From positions 1-64,000 of the forward strand of contig JADHZB010001487.1 in NCBI GenBank assembly GCA_015657535.1: a stretch of 64,000 bases of DNA, in the 5' to 3' direction. Position 1 is the first letter of the stretch. The number at the start of each line of letters is the position of its first letter. Both the position numbers and the translations under genes were made by a program. The notes beneath the pieces are model-generated. The model was not told where the DNA came from and did not search any database. It saw only the letters and a program-made list of their open reading frames with translations. Below, piece by piece: positions 13,101-25,190 of this stretch. This DNA is from Nephromyces sp. MM_2019. Its lineage: Eukaryota > Apicomplexa > Aconoidasida > Nephromycida.

Positions 13101-15461
13101 AAACCAAAGCCACTGATTTAGTTACGGTATCCAACTTGAAGGCTGCTGATGATTGAATGCAATGCCAATTTATAGAGTTTTCTCTAGCTTGAAAAAGTCG
13201 CTTGCCACAGGTCAGCGTAATTTTTCCCAAAGTGAAAATGTTGCAACTACTGAAAGAAGTTCAATAATTCTATCTTCCTTCAAGTGTCTTTCATAGTGGC
13301 CTAAGAACCTAAAGTATTCTGTACCTCGATATTATGCTTCGAGAGCTATTAAACACGTGTGTTGCACAGCTGAGCAGCTTAAATTGATATTTTCTAATCT
13401 TCAGTAGTTACAGGTGTGAAAAAAAGTGTAAAAAGAGGGTCTCCACTACGTAGATTGGAGACCTGAAGGTGGCACGTAATTTTAAGAAAGATAGGAAGGA
13501 GGCCTTGTTTTTCTTAAGAAATACTTCCATGGACACTTATCAATCGGAAATTAGCTTTTCTTGTAATTAATAGGCCCAACAGCATCAAAAAAAGGCCGTT
13601 TGGTGTTTAATGCGAAGATGTGTTTTGCCCAGCTGAGCATGCGTACCATTGATTCATCCTGAAATTTTTTTATTACGGCACTTCCTAAAGTTTAAGCAAT
13701 AACCCTAACCTGGTTTTAATTTTTTTATTTTGTGAGTTATTAAATTGTAACACTGTATTCACTACTTATTACATTAATACAAATTGATTCTAGCAAATAC
13801 TTCGTGTTGAAAAATTTGTGAGAAGGCTACAACATGCACCGGTATGGCCACCTTTTTCATACCTAGACGAAAGTGCCTTCTCTTCAACGAGCGTATTACT
13901 TCAAATCCAATAAAAGTGCTACGAGGCTACTGTGGCTTTTTCTAATATCAAGAAATATCACACGGTTCCTTGACATTATGTGGAACTATAGCAAAAAATG
14001 CCTTCGCAAGGTTGCTTTGCTGAAAGCTGCTTGCTCCATCAGATTAATCTATTATTCTGCCTTGAAACGGTTAAAAACAAAATTAAGCTGTTCGTGCTAA
14101 GTTCAGATTGGGTTAATTTGCGGAATAAGTGCTACGGAATTCTTCCTGCGCTACCCAAGAAAGCTTAGCCGTATCAACACGCATAACCAGCGCGACTGCT
14201 CCCCTAGTTTCATACTTTTGAATTTCCCAAAAATTCAGTCTCAAAAGTGTGCTCTGCTTGGTACACGCGATAAAATACTACTTGTATACAAAAAATTAGT
14301 GAGCAAAGCACAAGAATCCTGCCATACCACTATGCTAAATTCAAGGAAGCACTAGATAATTACAGCCCTTGCCTATGAGCTCTCCTAAACTTTGCCTAGG
14401 ATAAAATGCGTGCCAGTGGCTGCCCATATTGAAGTTGAGAAAGATCCAGGAATTTTTTTCTAGATAGTCTCGCTGGTATAGAATAAAGGGGTTGTTACTG
14501 TAACATAAAAATCTATATGCAAAATAAAGCCTAAAACCGGGCTTTCCAAAGCAGAACGGTCCACGCAGGCAGCCGAATATTGGCGCTTCTTTTTTCCTTA
14601 CCATACTACTTTATCAAGGACAAGATGCCCACTATATTCGAAAGTCACATTTATTCAACAGAGGTCTTAAGAAGGAAAAAATAGCAACCAAGGCTCTGTA
14701 TAAGCAAGTTATCGCATTGAAATGAATATACCAAGCCCCAAAGACAGCTTGCTTACACCAGCAAAATCAAGGATCATGCACAATAAAAAGCAACAAACGC
14801 GGCTATCGAAGTTTTTTCATAAATTTAGCATGCCATCCATAATTTTTTTTCTTGATAGCATAAGGAAAACATGAAGTACGACCAGCAAGCAGCGAATTTC
14901 GTTCCATGTTTGCTCAGGTTAACCCCATAAATCTTTACCGAAATAAGGATCTAAACCCTAAAAATTCATATAAATGGACATTTTCCATTGAATCTAAAGC
15001 GCGCTATCATAGAACAACTATCAATGCTTAATTCAACTTTAGGAAGTGGCGACTTAAAGTACGCTAACGTTGCTTTTTTATTCTTATATGCTCGAGGGAT
15101 TGTTAGGCCCATTTACAGGAATCACGTACCAGCCCGCTTTCAATTCCTCTAATTTAAGTGTGTTCTATTTCAGGAATATATGGCTTAATGCTTGTGGCGC
15201 CACCTCGATATTCCTGATAACAGAATCTTCAAAATGTTGCAAAGCGATGTTACCTAGTAATATCATTATGCGAATGCTATGCAATGCAGAACAGTTTCAT
15301 TTTACGGTAAAATTTCAACCGTCGCAGTAAAATAATGAAAATCAAATCACGATTCCAGTGTGGCCTTCATGAGGGTATTAACCCTCTTCCAATGACGCAG
15401 ACAAGTATTACAACGAGAAGTGAAGTGGAAACAAATATTTTACACGCTCGTAGTTATTTTC
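13101..15461. other. No supported gene
   Basis: Composition is even with short ORFs on both strands. The plus ORF 13873-14100 (75 residues, basic and hydrophobic) and the minus ORF 14341-14604 (87 residues) have no paired splice sites or recognisable motifs. A minus-strand gtaagc donor near 14750 is preceded by an open stretch but is too isolated to model. Confidence 0.35.
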
Positions 15462-16987
15462 CTAGGTCAGCATGCTGAACTGTAGCAAAAAGCCTTGTAT
15501 AGCCATCAGCACGATATCAAGAGAATAATGCATTTGTTGCTTCATATTTTTATACAGTACAGGTAGTATAAACTGATAGTATATTTTTGAGAAATTCAAT
15601 AGTTTGCGTTGCACCAGCGACGCAATTAGAGTCAAATTAGCAAACTGTTTCACTGAATATTCTATTCTTCCTCTACGTGAATAGTAATTAAAAAGCGGTC
15701 ATTTATTAAAAATTTTGTCACTCTACTTCTAAGGCAGTCGATAGGTCATAACCATTTAGCTTATTTATGTATACCCAAGTATATACTCTTTATGCAGTTC
15801 TGCTTTCGGTTAAAATATGCTTAATACTAGGTTGCCCAACGATGTAACAAATCATGTTGAAAAGTTCCATAATTGTTGTGACGAAAAAGGCTTTCCGTGC
15901 CATCGCCTGGCTGAGTAAGACTTTTTTTTTCCGAAGAAAAGCACTTGCTTAAGTGTTTAAGGACGCTAGCTGCAGAAATAAAACAATAATTTTTATCACT
16001 TTCTTCTTTTAATGACTAGTTGAAATGAATTCTTAATCAAAACAGCTACCGTTATAAATCATATAGCACTTCAAAATTACGACACGCAGTTATCCCTTTC
16101 ATTTCCGTATTAAAATTGCCATTATTTATACTGACGAATCTTTAGAGGCCTCAAAATTTAAGACCATTGAGACTAAGGACCTACGCAAAGAAGATACACA
16201 CGTTGAGCTCTTTGAATACACATTTAATATACAACAGCAACTTAAAAAAATTTCAAGGAGATAAAAAATAAGAAAGAGTGCCTCAAATTCGAAAAGAAAC
16301 TTTCTCAATTTACAAAACAAGAAAAGCATTACAACAGCGAAACAAGCATTTCAAAAAATAGCCCCAAATTCTGGGTTCCGGTTCCTAACCTCCGAAATAA
16401 CAAACCAGCGACATTAATCCCGTCAGAACATCTATTGGAATCAAGTAAAAATTGAAGTGCCCGATATCCTCGACAGAAAATACCACACCACGGGCGCTAC
16501 GCAGCCACCATTTTTCATATTTTTTAGAGAAAAACGACGTACCCAGCAGAATAACGCAAGCCAAAATCATTTTATATGCACTTAGGCAATTGAGCGATAT
16601 CGAAATATTGTGTAGGAGCTTCTCTGACTTGCAATCTACCCCATAATATCCAAGTGATATCAATATGGCACAAACTATTAGGCTGGACAGCATCAAAGGC
16701 AAGAACCATGGAGCTATATAAGCGCCAAAGTTAGTGGCTATGACACTGATTATCGATAGTATAGCCAATACTATCTCAAGAATGCAGCTTGCCAATAAAA
16801 ATTGATTTAGATGCTTCAGATAGCCTCCTGTGCTAGACTGATAAGCAGAAACTGGCTGCTCATCTGAACTATATCGTCGATGATCTGGAGTAATAGTATC
16901 GATAAGCTGATTGTAAGCACTATCGAAAGCCCTTGAAGAAGCTTTCTCTTGATCAGCATAGGTATGCTCATCTATCCTGAATGACAT
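15462..16987 (-). CDS. Multi-pass membrane protein, 2 exons, unidentified
   Basis: Exon 1 runs 16987 to 16390 and exon 2 runs 15652 to 15462. A GTTAGG donor and an atattcag acceptor join them, phase 1 to phase 2, restoring the frame and giving 262 residues. The soluble N-terminus (1-60) is acidic and polar (MSFRIDEHTYADQEK). Four strong hydrophobic segments follow at about 62-84, 93-115, 127-153 and 179-198. Short charged loops separate them, and the third loop carries KKYEKWWLRSARG. The exon 2 tail is mostly hydrophobic and may add one or two segments (around VLMAIQGFLLQFSML). If the GTTAGG site is not used, the protein simply ends after exon 1 at residue 200. The layout resembles tetraspan proteins, but I see no tetraspanin CCG motif and assign no family. 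Membrane location is inferred from hydropathy only. Confidence 0.65.
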
Positions 16988-19900
16988 TCTACAGCTTTTT
17001 TTAATGATGATTCCGAAGAGGCAACAGTTTTAGGATGAATGGTGGCATAGCGTACATGTAAACGGTTGAGAAATATGCGCTAAATACAGCATATCACTGG
17101 TTTCACAGAAGAGAGGATGATAAATTGAATACATATTTATGTTCTATGAACTCGTACTATCTATTGCCGCCAATGCAAGTACACTAAAAAACTGCAGTCA
17201 ATTCCTTTGAGCCAGTTTATCAAGAATAATTCAACATCCAACGACTCATTATACGAGCGTTGAAAACACTAAATATCATGCACATGCATTTTTTTGTAAA
17301 AAACCGGCAGAGGCCCTTCGAAGAATGCTCGAATCTGTAAACTGGCACTTGTTCTCCCCCGTAGTCGCTGAAGCAGAAAATAAACTACAAAGATGTAATA
17401 CATAGTCTGGTAAAATTTTCTAGGAATTCAGAGTGAGGAGCTAATCGCACCTCCTTGTATACATAAAGTTAATAATATCGAAATTCAACATTTTTAGGCT
17501 ATATAGATTTGAATGCATGTAGACATTAGAAGTCAGAGCATATTCTAAATAGCCATCATTTGCTATGTTAAGCACTATAGACATCCATAAAATCATATGA
17601 TTTAGCAACCCTTGGTTCGAATAAAAAAATACAACTTCAGATTCAGCTTTGAACTCAAGATTGAAGGCGTCAGCTGCACCGATATAATGTCATACATATC
17701 TTCGACACCTTGAAGACTCGATAGCGCTTTTGAAAGGAGGGTTATGCTTCTATAGAGGAGTCTTGCTGCCTCAAAGATTTAAGGTATGGTAATGAATCTG
17801 CCCTATGCCACACTGCCCTTTTTTGCAATGTTTTTTTCCTAGTTTAGCATCACATTTCTTTCAAATTGACTTTGCTATCTTCTGCATTGCATGTGTTCCC
17901 AGGTATTATTATGCACATGAGGTAATAAGTCATGTAGCAGCGCTACTTAGAACCGGCACATTTTTATAATTCCATGAATTTTTGGGTAAGTACATCATCT
18001 AGTGGTTCTAAGAATCAGATGAAGAAGGCGGCTGCAGGTAGAAAATTTTATGAGGCACTTGAATATCGAAGCTTAAATGAAACCTCGTCTCGGTAAGACA
18101 ACTAGGATTAATTATGCGCTACAAGCGATTATTCGAAAAGGGTACATAACGGCCAAGAAGCGACACATATTTCGTACCCTGAGAACTGGAACTCTTTTTA
18201 CCTGGTTCGCATAGGCATCATTCAGGGCAATTCACAGTTCAATGTGCACTTCACTCTTTTAACTTGCTGTGGCAACTAACTGCATATAATGCGATAGGAC
18301 TAATGACCAGGTAGATTTCGTTATCGTACCTCGACTGCCATGATATGGGAAAGAACCGGATTACCGATGCCACTGGGGCATCATCATTTTCGCTCTTTAG
18401 GTTAATGCATGGAGAGTGGCTCTATAGCATCTAGGTTTTCGCAAAAGGCTGCAAGTACCTTGAATACTCTAACTGCGTGTAGCGCTGACCTGATGTGACC
18501 AACTGCGTGACTAGGCGCATGTTGAGGCTAGTGCACGAGACGGCATCACATTAAAGAAAGAAGCCCTATATCACAATAGACGGTGTCATGATAGCAATCC
18601 GAATGCCTTTATATAGTTCTACTCAATTCATGCATTCGCAGTCCATACGTATATACTATGCTCCTAGAGACGATATCAGCGCAGAAACAGTTTTTTACGC
18701 TAACCGAAAGCAACGGTGAGACTAGTTTAGTTATGCTATATAAATAGATAAACGTTTAACCGCTGCACCAGTTGACTATTAGTGGCATTATTCCACATGC
18801 CCATTACCGCACGGACCGAGCAATATAAAGCATGGCCTTAATGCTCTTCCTCATCTAATGCGCAGCTTTGCTATGCGAACACATCACTGCCAGCATCAGC
18901 GAGTAATAATAGTAACGAAGCACCGCAAGGTCACTCGCCTAGATTTCTTGTCTTTTCAAAGCCAGATAATTTCTCTTGCGTGAAGAGCCCATGCTTGAGT
19001 GTCTAGGCTAGCAAATTTGGTCCATTAACAAAATTCCGTAGGTATTGAATAGGATATCTGGGATAAATAAACGGGTTAACTGGAAGTACTACCTCAGGAT
19101 TACCTGATTGGATACTTCAACAAAATTATGCTTCCTTAATTTAAAAAAAAATCGTAGCACCCCTAAAGCTTGCCCTTGGAGAGCTTCAAAAGGAGCACAT
19201 GCGAATATGCACCAACTCCTACCAACAAATTGTACTGTGCTATAAGCTTTGCAAAATAATAGCTCGTTGATTATACTTTTTATTTCATGATTGATTCGCA
19301 CTGAAAAGATACAGAGTAGAAGAGAGAATTTAGTTTTTCTTCCTTCGTTCAGCTCACAGAAGTCCCGTAATACGTTTTAAGAGTCTCGCCAGATATAGGA
19401 AAAGCTGGGCTACGTAGTCCAACACTTGTAATATAGACGTGAAAAGAATAAACGCAGGATACCAGCATAAAGTAATTGGTGAAATTAGAGCTTCGAATTA
19501 CCTTATTAATTTGTATATGAATTATATGCTATCAGTAAAAAATGAGTAGTGAGCTTATGGAAGATTCTGACGAAATCAAGTCACTTACGCTCACATCCCA
19601 ACGCCAAAATTAACAGTAAAGTATATTTTTAGTAGAGAATAATGCATAGTCTCTTGCCGGCAGCGGAGTGGCAGGTGTTTTTGAAGACTCTTGCAAGTTT
19701 GCTTTTTCCTTAACTAGTAGATTTTTTCTAGGATCATTGACTTGAGGTTAAATTGCCATATGTGGCGAAATACTTGTCCTTAAGTAAGCATATAAAATTT
19801 TTTATCTAGAATTAAAGGACATGGAACAGTAAGCATATTTATTTCTCCGTTATTTAAACTTTGTGGTAGAGAATAAAGTAATTCATCATACATGCTATCT

Positions 19901-20019
19901 GGTTACACTCATATAGCTTCGCTACCTTTCCTACATTTCCTATCCATGAGCTACGAATGCTCCTGTGCTTTCGTGGTTTTTTTTCAAAATTTCCTTACAT
20001 TAGACATCTATAAATATCC
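16988..20019. other. No supported gene
   Basis: About 3 kb of evenly composed DNA upstream of the membrane-protein gene. Short ORFs (minus 19089-19301, plus 19892-20122) are either isolated or lie opposite the better-supported minus exon at 20020-20339. No recognised motif, repeat or RNA gene. Confidence 0.4.
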
Positions 20020-21660
20020 TCAGAAGCAAGATTTCTTGTCTAACAAATCCCTCTTCATGTTCTGCACTTCATATATCTCATTTCTTTCTGCAGCACTTTC
20101 ATTATTTTTTCCTAAACAATGAAGTATAAAAGGCAAAAACTCATTATAGAACTTGAGAACCGCTGAATCAAAAAAATCAGTGGGATTTTGATTCCTGAGA
20201 CTTAAACCGAGTGAAAACTGTGAAGTCCATATAAAATTTTTCAGACAATACAGTTTACGCTTCTTCGTTGATTCGCGGCAGAGTTCATTCATCATTGAAT
20301 AAATAACTTCATGCTTATCGTAATAGCTAGAAGGGTAAACTGGAATCTAAAATTTTTGCCTAAAAACATCATCGTCTCGAGATAAAATAGCAAAAAGCCC
20401 TTTTGAGCCAGTATTTTCACCACGCGAGAGATTCCTATCTAATATCCGCAAGAAGAGGTAGCCTAGTTGCAAATGCGTAACGATATACGCATGTATACTT
20501 ACAAAATAGCGTCATAGCACATTTTTCAGCAAGTCTGCTAAGGTCAATTAGATTAAACTTTTTAAAGCCGGAAATTTTTATTGCTGCACATTAGCTAGCC
20601 CAATCCTATGAAGAGCTGAAGAAGACAGCCTCACTTCATCAGCAAAGAAGTAAAAGAGTTCCAGCCATGCTTCAAAATATTTTCAAGGAAAAAAAGTGCA
20701 ATATAAAACCTTTCTATGATGTGATAATAGGCTTTGAAGTGCATTTGCCATGATTTCCGCACACATGAAACTTATATAAAATTTAAACTCGCAAATTCCC
20801 TGTTCAATGAAGTAAATCTAATAAATTCCTCAGATGTTCCAACAGAAGCTCTAAGGCAGTGGAAGTTGCTGCAACGCATTTCAATCTTCAATGAAAGTTT
20901 CGCAGATAAGCTGCTCTCGACATGCAAATTACAACCTACAAAAAATTCATATTAAGCATTAGTGATGCAGCAGTAGGGCTGTGGGAGGCTCGCTAAAGAG
21001 ATTTTGATTATAGCTTTAAGACATAGCGTTTGAGCATCAAAAAAATTAAGCCTACACTGCCCGAAATCATATTATTTTAAGAAAGAGGCACATAAATCCT
21101 TGTGGTAGCAGCAAACTTAGATCAGGCAAAATACGAAATTATTCACATTAAAAATTAATATACAACTGAAGGTCTAGATTAAATGCAGACACAAAAGAAC
21201 AAAAAACGGAGCATGCCCCTAAGGCAAAATAGTATATTAAAACAAATACCAACATAATGACTGAAAAATAATATCCTTCGCGTACACCCCTTTTGAAATT
21301 CCAGATAGTAGCAACACTAGAAAATGATGGCAAATATCTTGGACCTAAAAAAATCACTTGCTTTTGTATATATATAAGCAAATAAAAATAACTTCAGAAT
21401 GAACTATTACGATCCTTCTAAAATTTGAGAAAACGAATTCTGGCCCATCCTAAGCTAGATATGAAGGGCACCACGTAGGAAGGACTACCTAGAAGATAAT
21501 TCTATACCGTGGTTACTATACAAATACTTTCCTTAATATGATGCATTTTAAAATAAAAGAGTATTACGTCCTGCACTGAGCCGAAAATTATGGTAATATC
21601 GTATAGAAGCTCATAAAATTATATCGCTAACTCGGAAGCCACCGAAGGTTCTCAAGATAC
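20020..21660 (-). CDS. 3' part of an unidentified multi-exon gene
   Basis: Five exons chain with consistent phases on the minus strand: 21632-21660, 21254-21344, 20789-20935, 20503-20583 and 20020-20339. The strongest link is the second-last to the last exon: acceptor tgtgcag, donor GTAAGT, then acceptor attccag, with an F codon split across the junction. The last exon encodes 105 residues to a TGA. It is helical and basic in its first half (STKKRKLYCLKNFIW) and acidic near the end. Upstream exons give VQDICHHFLVLLLSGISKG and SLSAKLSLKIEMRCSNFHCL. The GTTTAA and GTTGGT donors used for two links are weak, so those joins are less certain. The sequence looks like a soluble, helix-rich protein. 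I do not recognise a family. The 5' end lies somewhere above 21.7 kb. Confidence 0.5.
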
Positions 21661-22751
21661 CTACGATCAAAACATAGCACTAGTCAGAAACAAAAGATTT
21701 GAAAGCAAAAGATATATTTTCTTAAAATGAATCAACTTTTACCTTTCTACCTATAATAAAAAGCCTTATCAGTCCGGCAATGTGACATCGCAAGCATTCA
21801 AGATATTCAGTAATGTTTTTAGCAAGTGAGCACAATGAAGACCCATGAAAGCACAGAGAATCGCGTGCTTATGCATGAAAATATTCACAGAAAAAAAATC
21901 TTCACTTAATAATCGTACGGTAGCTTAAAGTAGTTCCAGAATCTCCAAGCTATTTTCAAGCCATAACACAAAATTCATCATAACTATCAGCAATTAATTA
22001 CTCCGGAACTACAACTTCATCTAGTGATTATTCCAAAGAAGTTGCACCTAAATTCGTTGTCTTATTACGTTAGAGTATGAAGCAAAGATAGACTTCAGAA
22101 GCGAGTCTTTGTGAATAAGCTTTTAAGAACTTAAAATTTTATGATTATAGGTAAAACGAAAAAAAAGAAGCGTACAGAGTCCTATTGCCATTATCTAACT
22201 AGCGCTCGCAAGCTGTAAGCTTCATGAACATAAACCCAGAAAAAATCATTCAAACATAAAGCTCACAGATAAAAGAATGAAGATTGCATACCAAAATTCA
22301 TCAAAACACGGAAAATACGACGTTCCACGCTTTTTGGCGACTAATTTTAATAAAATAGTCTAGATGTGGGAACTCAAGTAGCAAGGCCAATGCTAGAATT
22401 GTAAAGCAGTATATTTAACTACTCTGCCGTTGGGTATCATCAATATAGCTAAGTAAAGCCATCCAGTTCGCGTTGGAATTATATTAACTTAAATTTTTCA
22501 TCGGTCCTTCAACCTTCTTTCAAACAATTTCTCACAGCTCAAAGAAGTTTGACTGCACTTAATAGGCAGACTTTAGTAGAAGGTAGCGTTCTCTCAATGA
22601 AAAAATGGAAACTGGAGAGCCTTCTCGATATATTCTAACTTTTAAACACACTGCTTTTGTTGGTAAATCAAGAACGTTAAAAAAAAAACTGTGAAGCATT
22701 TGTTTTTAGATATCAAGCGTCATTTTTTTAGGCTAAAAAAGAATATACTAC

Positions 22752-23113
22752 CTTCAATGGCTTTCATCCCAAATCCCGTGAACAAGGCAATAAACAGGAA
22801 AAAAAAGGTCTATGGAAAACAATGCCTACTTCATTACCTCAATAGTATCAAGTGAGCAATTATCCCATGACTTAAAGTAATAAAAACCTTCTGGACAGCA
22901 AAAAGAAGTGCCATTCAAAGAACACTACTCCCAATAAAAATACCAGATCGAAACCTTTTCTGCACAAAATCTGCAAACATCATTACATGATATACTTCCT
23001 TCCGCTTCTCAAAATTGATGCTTGCCTTCACCGGAGTTTATTGAAACAATCCATATAAGCTATAGTTAAGAGGTAACGCAGCAAAGCCCTCCAGCCCACT
23101 TCCAAAGCACAAC
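22752..23113 (-). CDS. Exon group with a membrane-type segment, unidentified
   Basis: Candidate exons: 23032-23113 (EVGWRALLRYLLTIAYMDCF, donor GTGAAG), 22944-22970, 22838-22890 (GFYYFKSWDNCSLDTIE, donor GTAATG) and 22752-22809 (FFFLFIALFTGFGMKAIE, donor GTAGTA). The last three join with matching phases (1 to 2, then 0 to 0). The first joins them only if an earlier donor is used. The hydrophobic run in the last exon could be a transmembrane helix. This may be the 5' part of the gene ending at 20020 or a separate gene. No family can be named. Confidence 0.35.
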
Positions 23114-23292
23114 CTTGTTTAAAGCAAAATTTTTTTGCTCAAAAAAAAGTTTTTACATAATTTTAAAAGTGCTGCCATATTCCATAAGTAGATTACATTT
23201 GAAATTCCCCAAGGTAGTATAAAGAAATAATAAAAAGAAAAGGCCGACAAAAAAAATCTGCCTAGCCGCAACTATTCGCCAATATTCAAGTG

Positions 23293-23364
23293 TGTTCTCC
23301 AAGCACTATAATATCATCTAGGTCATCCTCAGCTGTAGTACTTGCAAAAAAAGCGCAAGCTGGA
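23293..23364 (-). CDS. Possible terminal exon with acidic C-terminus
   Basis: After a tctttccag acceptor the frame reads about 24 codons and ends ...TTAEDDLDDIIVLGEHT before a TGA near 23293. An acidic, Asp-rich C-terminus directly before a stop is typical of a real gene end. If so, a separate minus-strand gene ends here and the exons below 23.1 kb belong to another. The boundaries are approximate and its upstream exons, between 23.4 and 25.1 kb, were not resolved. Confidence 0.3.
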
Positions 23365-23399
23365 AAGACTTTAATTAGAAATATAGGCGATATTAGGCC

Positions 23400-25190
23400 T
23401 TTGCTTCCTGATAGCCAAAATTACTCAACACTTTGGTGACCGCCATACAAATTAAAAAACACAAATTCTGATTTCCCTGATACTTGCAAACTACGTAGAA
23501 GGAAGGCATCGCATAAATAAAATTAGCGCAAAACCCAGGTAAAGGTCATTAAAACAGATTATAGGAGCCAAAAATTGCAGATTTAGAAGTAGAGGAAATC
23601 ACTTCCAAACGAATGGGAAGTAGCTCAGCTAACTATTCAGTTTTAAGACTTCAGTCCCTTGAAATGACGTCATCTATTTATATAGTATACCGATAAAAAA
23701 AACTTTCCCATCGGGATATTTGAAAAAATGACAAGAATTTTACAAAATCTTCTTCCTTGACACGCAAAATTTCAAAAACAAAAAATTGAACAGTGGCTCA
23801 CAGAGTATCATAAGTGCTACATATAAACCAAAAAAAAAGTGAGAAATCATGATAACTCATTAAACAGAAACAAGCAGTCTTCACTAAGAAGCATCAAAGC
23901 ATACTGCAGTTATTCAAGGTGGAGTGACTGAAATGCTCAAATAAGCACGCCGCTAACAAGCCATTTTAATCTCAGGAGTAGCAATCCAATTTGGCTCACT
24001 GAAGGTATTGACTAGCTCTATTTAAAAAATAAAAGAAGCAACTCAAAGATTTCAATGATTGTACCAGAAAAAAGTGCTATAAAACTCTCAACCCGGTGGT
24101 AAAAGATAGGGATGGCAAAAAAATTCAACCCTTTTTTCAAGTAATTGAAGCAAAGCAGTATTCAGTAATTAGCTATAATTCACTTCTAATCGTACTGTAT
24201 CGCTCAGTTTGATTTAGAAAAAAAAACCAAAGTAACTGGTTCATTGATTGCCTAGACCAATAAAAAAAAACAGTGTAGCAGAAAAAATTGCACAGCACAC
24301 AGGCACAGGACAAATTCTCATATCATTTGAAGAGTCTTAGAGGTACAGCAAATCACGTACTGAAACCAAAATATAGAAAAAAACAGCCGTGTGCGCAAAT
24401 TCGAGTGCAGGGGCAATCATACTTCGAAAGGTATTAAAACGGTACAACATGCCAAATAAAAACACAAAGTGCTGATACAGCACAGATAAGTTTCAAGGCT
24501 AAAAGCAGCGACAATCTTTTCCTTTATTTTTACAGGCAGAAAAATGATGGCAGCAGACTACTGAGCAAATAGTTCATATTAAATAAAGACAAACAAGTCT
24601 CTCTGCGTACTAGCACATATTAGCTGCAAACCCTCATATGCATAAAAAAAGTAAAAATGAATGAGAATGCAAAAGTGCCGTGGCTGAAGAGTAAATCAAA
24701 GAGTGCACAAAGTTAAAAGTTGTAGAAATACAATGCATGACATCACAAATATTTCGCTCATCTGGGCAGTCTTCTCTTATATATAATAAGTTCAACATCA
24801 AATCTTCCGCCTCAATCAGCAGCTAGCCAAAATAAATTCACAGCTTACTAGCTAAGCAAGAGGACGAGCTAGTAAAATCTCACGTATAGTAAGTGTACTA
24901 AAAAATATGTTATAAAAGGTTACTTGTAGGATTTTTTTCCGTCTTTCAAATACAAGTTTAACAAAATGAAAAGCAATGATGACGGTGAATTATACGCATA
25001 TAAATTCCAAAAAAAATATAAAGAAACCAATCTTCCTCATAATAAGCATGCAGCATAGGGACGAAGTCCAAAACAAAAAAATATTCACCTTCAGTAGATT
25101 TACTTTGAAAAGTTCTTCCAATAAAACGCCGGCCTGTGTGCAATACTAATTCACCGAAAAACGGATGCTAAATTTTTTCTTGCTTACCAG
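23400..25190. other. A-rich stretch with unresolved minus-strand exons
   Basis: The plus strand is strongly A-rich, matching the T-rich introns expected of minus-strand transcription. Several short open segments follow AG sites on the minus strand, for example near 23.6 kb, 24.0 kb, 24.75 kb and 25.1 kb. None could be joined with confidence. The ORF 24958-25143 may contain an exon ending at a gtgaat site. Confidence 0.35.

Noticed and set aside
22752..22890. ABC-transporter transmembrane domain
   Set aside because: The hydrophobic segment followed by GFGMKAIE resembles the last helix before a nucleotide-binding domain, but no Walker A, signature or Walker B motif was found downstream.
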